Positions 57,125 through 64,000 of a DNA stretch of 64,000 nt are shown one piece after another (the stretch's first letter is position 1; each line of letters starts with the position of its first letter). The notes beneath the pieces are model-generated. The model made no database searches. It was not told where the DNA came from and worked only from the letters and a program-made list of their open reading frames with translations. Both the position numbers and the translations under genes were made by a program. Origin of the DNA: Phocoena phocoena (taxonomy: Eukaryota; Chordata; Mammalia; Artiodactyla; Phocoenidae); NCBI RefSeq assembly GCF_963924675.1, contig NC_089236.1, forward strand, positions 63,883,306-63,947,305. Reading direction: 5' to 3'.

Positions 57125-57398
57125 TGGAGGGAATGTGGTGTAGTAGTTAAGAATTTGGACTCTAAAGGTCCATTGAATGGGTTCAAATCTCAGCTCCATC
57201 ATTGACTAGCTCTGTGATCTCAGACAAGTTACTTTGACTTCTCTATGTGCTCCTATTTCTAAATCTCTAAATTAGGATTAGTAATAGAACCTCCTAAAAT
57301 TGCTGGGAACATAAAATGATATGATATATTTAAATTCTTACAACAATGTCTAGAGCATAGTTGACACACACTGATGTTAATTTCATTATTACTGACCT
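57125..57398 (+). repeat. nearly full-length MIR SINE, + strand
   Basis: Landmarks in order: 'gtggtgtagtagttaagaat', 'ttggactctaaaggtccatt', 'gggttcaaatctcagctcca', 'agctctgtgatctcagacaa' and 'gttgacacacactgatgtta'. This is the clearest MIR in the window. Confidence 0.92.
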
Positions 57399-57407
57399 CA
57401 ACGAATA

Positions 57408-57440
57408 AGCATTTGGTTCCTATATGGCTGGGAACAAAGA
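57408..57440 (+). repeat. 33-bp segment duplicated at 58793-58825 (probable source copy)
   Basis: The segment starts agcatttggttcc and ends gggaacaaaga. A second copy with a single mismatch lies 1,385 bp downstream inside an L1 3'UTR. This copy is in non-L1 DNA just after a MIR, so it is the likely source. Confidence 0.85.
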
Positions 57441-58039
57441 AGAAGAGCTAGTTTTGTGAGAAAGTACTACAGATTCCATTAATATATTAAAATAGCATCT
57501 TCCCTTTACTAATGGAGCTCTTTATTGTGGAAGAGGTATATTGCTGGTGCAAGAAAGCGCAGACTTTTTATTCTTATGGCATTAAGATCCTGGTTCCGTA
57601 TGACTGCAGATACTTAGCGTTTGGTTAATGATAATTCTAAAGTCAAGTAGAGTTTATACATCCCCACTGGATACTCAGTAAACATGAGTTTACAATGATA
57701 ACATAGTGACCCATTAGACCTTGACTTTAGAATATTTAAAATTGCTTTTTCTTCTTGCTGCTTGTTAATTTTCAGGATTTAATTGCACAGCTTAAAAGTA
57801 ATGTGTACCTTGCAAAGAAAATATTTACAAACGGCAGGTAAGAGAACACACAGAAGAACTGATTGTGTACAAAAACAGCATTCCAGATGCCATAAGTCAG
57901 AGTATTAATGGAAGGGGCCAGTATATTTAGAGTAGCACTGATGAATTTCTGTTTGAAAACTGTAATAGCCTACGAAAAGGTCAATCCACTTCCAATTGCT
58001 CCTACATACACCTGCCCACAAAATCCTTTCAGGTACTGT
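57441..58039. other. unique sequence; nothing recognised
   Basis: AT-rich non-coding DNA without recognisable elements. Confidence 0.5.
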
Positions 58040-58570
58040 TAAAATCATAGCAGTGCCCTGTTGAAACACCTTCAGTGGCTCCCCACCTGCTATAGGAAAA
58101 GAATTTCACCTGCTTGATCCAAGGCACAGCACAATCTGACCCACACTTTCTACTGTGCACAGAACACGGCTTGGCTTGGCTTTGCAAGATACCACCAAAG
58201 CAGAATATTGGACTCTTCTTAAATATGCCCTATACCAAGTCACCTCAATGCCTGTAGTTAGGCTTTATTCCACAATTTTCCCACACCAGTCTACGTGATA
58301 GCCCACCTCTGGCTTTCCAAGTTCTATTAATTCTTTATTTATTAAATCAAAGAGCACTTCCTTACAAAGCCTCAAATTTTTCTTTTCAGCATTTTCACAG
58401 TGTTTTTGTAGCTATATTTTAATGCTTCTTATATTGTCTTGCATTATCTATATCTACTAATAGATGTTTGTTTCATGGAGGACAGACTCTTGTAACTGTC
58501 TTTTTAAAAATTCATTCATAGAACTTGCTAAAGTGCTTCGAACATAGACCATGTTAAATACTTACTGAAT
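58040..58570 (+). repeat. L2 LINE 3' region, + strand, diverged
   Basis: 'acaccttcagtggctcccca', 'cacagcacaatctgacccac', 'ccacctctggctttccaagt' and, at the end, 'tttgtttcatggaggacaga' with 'gtgcttcgaacatagaccat' follow the L2 3' consensus in order, with indels. Confidence 0.72.
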
Positions 58571-58754
58571 TAAACTGAGTTTTATTGACCACACTTACCA
58601 ATGGAGAGTTTAGCTTTTATAGCTGTAAACCTGTATCCCATTATATAACTGATTTTCTAATACCAAATGCTTAAAAACCTAACAATGATTAAGTCAATCT
58701 TAGAAGACAGTGAGTACACCATTCATTAGCCCAGAAAAATAAGCTGGGATGAAG

Positions 58755-59051
58755 TGAGAGAGTGGCATGGACATATACACACAACCAAATGTAGCATTTG
58801 GTTGCTATATGGCTGGGAACAAAGATATAAAATAGATAGCTAGTGGGAAGCAGCTGCCTAGCACAGGGAGATCAGCTCAGTGCTTTGTGACCACCTAGAG
58901 GGGTGGGATAGGGAGGGTGGGAAGGAAACGCAAGAGAGAGGAGATATGGGGGTATATGTATACGCATAGCTGATTCATTGTTATACAGCAGCAACTAACA
59001 CAACAATGTAAAGCAATTATACTCCAATAAAGATGTTAAAAAAAAAAAGAA
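58755..59051 (+). mobile_element. 5'-truncated L1 3'UTR, + strand, with a 33-bp insertion
   Basis: This is cetartiodactyl L1 3'UTR text: 'agtggcatggacatatacac', 'atagatagctagtgggaagc', 'acagggagatcagctcagtg', 'gaggggtgggatagggaggg', ending 'tatactccaataaagatgtt' and an A-tail (59037-59049). The block between 'caaccaaatgta' and 'aaatagatagc' does not belong to the consensus I know. It is a near-identical copy of 57408-57440. Confidence 0.88.
58793..58825 (+). repeat. 33-bp foreign insert within L1 3'UTR
   Basis: It is identical to 57408-57440 except for G instead of C at the 12th base. It is embedded in L1 text on both sides. It is probably filler DNA copied from the nearby site during repair or during L1 integration. 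Confidence 0.8.
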
Positions 59052-59144
59052 AACCTATTTTATGTTTAAGTTACTGAACTAACACAAGTGTTAGGGTTAT
59101 CAAATTAGAACCACATGAATCAGAGGTCTTATCTGCTTTTGGTT

Positions 59145-59657
59145 TTCTTTTGTTGTTGTAACAAATTACCACAAACTTAGTGACTTAAAAACAACATGTA
59201 ATTTTTATCTTACCATTCTCAAGTCAGAAGTGTGAAATAGGTTTCACTGTGCTGAAATCAAGATGTCAACAGGGCTGCATTCCTTCCGGAGGGACTAGGA
59301 GAGGATCCATAACCTTGGCTTTTCTAGTATCTAAAGGCTGCTTGCATTCCTTGCCTCACGGTCCTAGTCACCATTTTCAAAAACCAGCTAAGTTGGGGCT
59401 CTGAGCCCTTACCACGCTACCATTTCTGTACTTCTCACTCATCTGCCCTTCTCCTCTACTTATAAAGAGCCTCGTGATTACCTCGGACCAATCCAGATGA
59501 TCCAGGTTAATCACTCCATAACAAAATCAGCTGATTTGCAATCATCTTAATTACATCCACAGCCTTAGCTCTTCTTTGCCCTATAACATAACATATACAC
59601 AGGTGCTGAGATTTGGGATGTGGATGCATTTGATGGGCCAATATTCTGCCTACCACA
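59145..59657. repeat. ancient interspersed repeat, family not assigned (LTR-like length)
   Basis: 'gttgttgtaacaaattacca', 'caaacttagtgacttaaaaa', 'ggctgcattccttccggagg', 'cattccttgcctcacggtcc', 'gatgatccaggttaatcact' and 'ttctgcctaccacag' follow a consensus common in mammals. I recognise the repeat but cannot name the family with certainty. Confidence 0.65.
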
Positions 59658-60149
59658 GCTAGTTTCAAGCTTTACTAATGATTTGAAGAAAACAAGCAAT
59701 TAAGAGGCACAGGGAGGGCAGGTTGGCCATCCATGTAGCTCCCCAAGTCCTCACCATTCTAAATATGCACTCTCTAGCCCATCCAGAACAGAGGGCATCT
59801 CTAAGTAAGATACAGAAGTTATTTTTTCAGCAAGCAAGGAGCATTTATGTTGTTGATCATCTTCAATTTATACTCAGATCATTTAATGGCTTACATGATA
59901 TCCTCCAGGGAAACTTGCTTCATAAATCCACATATTATATTTGTCTATTATAAGAAATCCTAAAACATGGATATTCTGCCAAAATCTTTCTACTGTATAA
60001 AAGTACTGATAAGTACTTTTCCTCTAGCCAATAGCATTAATCTGTTTACCATGAGGCTCATTATCATCAGCATGTGTATAAATAAGTTAGACCAATTATG
60101 TGCTTTCTTTCCTTGGGAGAATCCTTTGGTAATGAGAGGGAAAGAGATT
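59658..60149. other. unassigned sequence
   Basis: Short ORFs (59723-59953, 59967-60254) show no domain. No repeat was recognised. Confidence 0.4.
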
Positions 60150-60790
60150 ACAAACCAGCTGCTTGAACTACTTCCTGCACTGTGCCAGGTGTTGGTGCTA
60201 GAAGGGATACAATCAAGGATAGAACCTCTGTTTTTGAGGAGCTCACAGTGTTAATGCAAGTAAATAGGGAACTTAATAATCAGAGTGTGCTATGTTCTGC
60301 TAAAGAAACAGGACTCAGTGGTGAAATAATGGGGAGCGACTGAAAGATCATTTAGTCAGATAGGATTAGAAGGTGGGTCTATATGGAGATGGGAAAATAT
60401 ACTCAAAATATTACTACTAAAGTAGATAAGAATGCTAACAAGTGTCCTAAGGAAAACAGGTAGTGTGGAAATAAAGAAAAGGAGGAAATATAAAAATAAT
60501 TGGGAAAATATAATCTAGCATACTTGGTGAAGGGTGAATATGTCAGGGATTCCAAAATGGGGAAGAAAAACACATGAAAAGGAAGAAGTGGAAAAGGAAA
60601 CAGACTATATTATCTGGAGTGGTAGATGCCACAAAGTGTAGTGTGGGCAGAGAGATATAAAAGCACATAAGAACACCAAACACAGTTATGGGGAGCTAGA
60701 AAAGAGTCCAAATTTGTAAAGATGTCATCTAAGTTGAGTCTCGAAGCACATGTAAGAGCTAACCAGGGCAAAAGAAAGGGAAAACAAGTG
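60150..60790. repeat. ancient mammalian interspersed repeat, family not assigned
   Basis: 'actgtgccaggtgttggtgc', 'tttttgaggagctcacagtg', 'tcatctaagttgagtctcga' and 'agagctaaccagggcaaaag' occur in the order of a familiar old repeat consensus. Divergence is high and the family name is uncertain. Confidence 0.5.
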
Positions 60791-61825
60791 TAAAACAATA
60801 GGGAGTCTAATCTTTTTAAATAATCACAACTTACTTACTTCCAAAAACTGAATATTCATATTGACCATATATTTTATTAAGTTCCCAAGCTCCTCATATT
60901 TTATTAACTTGATCAAATGATTTAATCAATCCTCAAGATGAATATTTATGGTCATAGAAGATATTCTAAAATGATGCATCAGCTTGTGCAGAGGATTCTA
61001 ATAGAAATTCAAAATTTGTTTATAAAATGCCTCTAAGTTTTATTGCACAGTTGTAAGCACTTGATTAATGTTAGCTATTTTTATTTATTTTTAATTATGA
61101 AATATTAACAATGTTGGAACACTGTTACTACTCTGAAAGATAATCACTCATTTAGATAGAAAATTTTATGTTAAAAAAGGCAGTCACATGGCTTATGCCC
61201 ATAGAAGATTAATTGCTATAGCAATTGCCTTTTCACCATTAACAACTAGGAAATGGGACAAAATATATATTTTTTAAAATGCTTTTCAGACAGTAATCCT
61301 AGAAAAGGGAAACAAAGTGAATCTATGATCTCTCCATTTTACTGCCTAGAGGCAGCTTGAGGCTTCAGTAAACGGAGGGACAATGCAATCAGAGGTTGGC
61401 AGACTCACAGAGTATTAAAAAAAAACAAGATCAGAGGTTGGGGAGGCCGTGGTGGCTAGAATGTGTGTGGCAGAGTTTAGAAGAGAAGGAGATAGAGTTT
61501 TCCAGAAATCTATACAGAACTCTCCTTGAGTGGTTGGCTAAGTACTCATCAACACATGAGCAGTAGGGAACTACCTGAAGCCAGAAAGGAATGACCAGAG
61601 AGCAGCATGGCAAACAATCCTCATACCTCTCACTGCTGTCTTCACCACTACAATACCTCCATTATTCAAAGTAGAGATACTTTGTAACATGTTGTACATT
61701 AGATAGAGTCCTCCAATAAGTCATGCCTTAGGAGTGTAGCTAAATTTGTCCCAGACTAAATGCCACTCTGAATGCCATAAAAATTTTCGAAAAGTTTCAA
61801 CTAATTGACCTGTTATTTAACCAAA
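60791..61825. other. unique AT-rich sequence; nothing recognised
   Basis: No gene or repeat was confidently recognised. Confidence 0.45.
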
Positions 61826-61829
61826 GGCC

Positions 61830-64000
61830 AGAACAAAATCCAACACTCTTAAAAGGAACCCAACAAAATCCAGCTTCCAATCATGTAAAATGCATGATGT
61901 TTGACATTAATCAAAAATGATTGGGTATAAAGAAAATAAGAAAAATATTACCCATAACCAGGAGGAAAAATAAACAAAAACAGAGCCACAGAGAGAAAAT
62001 AAAATAAAATAGAATGAAAATAAATAACTAGAAAAAGAAATCCTGAACTACAAGTCATGGTTGAAAGTGGGATAACCTCACAGACTCTCTCTCTGTACAG
62101 TGAAAGCAATCACCTAGCCACATACAGATCCAAAAATAAAAGTTAGAAACCTCAATCTCAAAAGACAATCTCTGAGCATTTACTAATACTTCTGACCAGG
62201 ACAACTTCTAGGAGGCCAGATGTAAAATTAAGAAAAAGATAAGTGATCAGAGACATCATATATGCATCTAACACCAGAGCACCAAAATACATGAAACCAG
62301 CACTGGCAGGACTTAGAAATAAATATACTATTCAGAAATAATAGTTGGATATTGACAAAAGAGAATAAACTAAGAAGGACTAAAATTTTTAGAATATTTA
62401 AATCAGAAATCAATTTGGGAAATTCACCAATATGTGGAAATTAAACAAGTAATCCATAAATATGCACCAAAGAAGAAATCACAGGGAGATTAGAACATGC
62501 TTTTAGATAAGAGAAGATCAATATACAACATACCAAAATTCATAGGGTAAAGTTAAAGAAGTAGTTAGAGAAAAATTATGGTGATAAATGCCCATATTTG
62601 AAAAGAAGAAAGATCTGAAATCAGTAACTAAGATTATACCTTAAGAAAGAAAGACAAATGAAACCCAAAGCAAGCAGAAGAGTTAAAAATTATAGTGAGA
62701 ATAAGTGAAACAGGGGATATAAAAAATGGTAGAGAAAGATAAAGAAAACCAAATGGTGGTTCCTTCAAAGATCAGAAAAAATGACAAACATTTCGCTAGA
62801 CAGATGAAGAAGGCAAAAAAGAAGACAAAGTATTAAAGTCAGGAATAAAAATTTAAAACAGGAATACTATTTAAAAATATTCTATGCCAGAGGCTGGGGG
62901 AAAATAAAAAACTGTATGTCACCAAATTAGATAACTTAGATGAAAGGGACAAATTATAAGAAAGATATAAACTACCAAAACTGATGCAAGAACAAATAGA
63001 AAATCTGAATAGATCTATAATTAGTAAAGAAATATCATTAGTAATCATCATCACCATCATCGTCTACTCACAAAGAAAAACCCAGGTCTAGATAGTTTCA
63101 CTGGTGCATTCGACCAAACATTCAAAGGAGATTTAGTACCCATTTTTCACAACCTCTTCTAAAAATACGGAAGAAAAGGGAACACTTCCCAATTCATTCT
63201 GTGAAGCCAGTTTTACCCTGTTACCAAAACCAAAGACATTACAAGAAAACTACAAACCAATAACGTTTATAAACATAGGTGCAAAAATCCTCAGCAAAAT
63301 ACTAATAAAACATATTCACCAGCATATGAAAAGGATTATAAAACATGACAATGTGGAATTTATCACCAAAATACCAAGTAGGTTTAACATCTGAAGGTCA
63401 GTTAATGTAAAGCATCGTATTAATAAAGGACAAAAACTACATCATCTCAATAAATACAGAAAAATTATCTCACAAAATCCAACACTCTTTCATGATAAAA
63501 ACATTTAATAAACAAAATATGCAAGGAAACTTTTTCAATCAAATAAAGAGCATCTATAAAAAAACACAGCTGACATTATACTTAATGGTAAATGAGTAAA
63601 TGCTTTCCCCCTCGCCAAGGACAAGACAAAATGCCTGCTCTTACCACTTCTATTTAATACTACACTGAAGTTTCTAACCAGGGAAATTGATAAGAAAAAG
63701 CATCCAGAATAGAAAGAAAGACAGACTAAAAAGTAAGACATTAATGTATCTCTATTTGTAGATGTCATGGTTTTATATATAGAAAATCCTAAGGAATCCA
63801 CCAAAAACTATTAGAACTAATAAACAAATTAAGTAAGACTGCAGGATACAAGATCAATACACAAAAATCAATTGTATTTCTATACACTAGCAATTAACAA
63901 TTTAAAAATGAAATTAACAAAACAATTCCAATTTCAATAGCATCAAAAAATAATTTAGAAAGTACCTAGGGAGAAGATATTTGCAAAATGTAAACATCAG
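61830..64000 (+). mobile_element. old L1 (5'UTR/ORF1/ORF2 parts), + strand, runs off the window
   Basis: The start shows old-L1 text (caaaatccagcttccaatca; atattacccataaccaggag). ORF2 reverse-transcriptase text follows from about 62900: 'ttcattctgtgaagccagtt', 'atatgaaaaggattataaaa', 'cagctgacattatacttaat'. At 63751-63778 the palm motif reads LFVDVMVLY instead of the usual FADD, so the second catalytic Asp is lost (GTC at 63764-63766). Near 63970 the text jumps to a distant part of ORF2 (agaagatatttgcaaaatg), suggesting an internal deletion. Inactive. Confidence 0.8.

Noticed and set aside
1..64000. CRISPR arrays, bacterial-type operons, ribosomal or transfer RNA genes, or an undescribed multigene system
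   Set aside because: The window is vertebrate nuclear DNA with one terminal exon and many retroelements. No regularly spaced repeats, RNA gene structures or gene clusters were seen.

Overview
The window is mammalian nuclear DNA, almost certainly from a cetacean (whale or dolphin). It is AT-rich and nearly devoid of long ORFs. It carries nine tRNA-derived SINEs of the CHR type (seven of about 200 bp, two of about 320 bp), L1 3' ends of the cetartiodactyl type, old L1M elements, MIR/L2 fragments and MaLR-type LTRs. CHR SINEs are characteristic of whales, hippos and ruminants; the young, well-conserved copies here fit a cetacean best. The species cannot be told from the sequence.

The only host protein-coding sequence I can support is the terminal exon of GPC5 (glypican-5), on the + strand at 1592-1749. 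It encodes the last 51 residues, including the GPI-attachment signal. A 3'UTR of about 0.8 kb follows, with a canonical AATAAA at 2519-2524. Positions 1-1591 are therefore the 3' part of the last GPC5 intron. Everything after about 2545 is downstream of GPC5; in other mammals this is the large GPC5-GPC6 interval.

Layout: 1-2545 end of GPC5. 2546-9600 mostly unique, with one CHR SINE, MIR relics and a G-quadruplex-forming purine tract. 9673-14278 two L1 copies, the second with a 5'UTR and damaged ORF1/ORF2 on the minus strand, an internal deletion and an in-frame tandem duplication. 14.3-28.3 kb mixed: DNA transposons, LTRs, an L1, MIRs and five CHR SINEs. 28.3-38.5 kb is repeat-poor and holds candidate conserved elements, a CTCF-like site and a FOX-like motif pair. 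38.5-47.6 kb is a stack of old L1 elements, one nearly full length with a nested SINE. 47.8-49.6 kb has two SINEs. 49.6-54.4 kb is again repeat-poor. 54.4-61.8 kb is rich in MIR/L2 relics and includes an L1 3' end interrupted by a 33-bp copy of a site 1.4 kb upstream. 61.8-64.0 kb is another old L1 running off the window.

I see no new multigene system, CRISPR array, functional RNA gene or intact transposon. The most useful observations are the GPC5 anchor, the templated insertion at 58793-58825, the structural damage in the 11-14 kb L1, the G4 tract, and repeat-free stretches that may hold regulatory elements. Repeat family names come from memory of consensus sequences, not from a search. Boundaries without target-site duplications are approximate.
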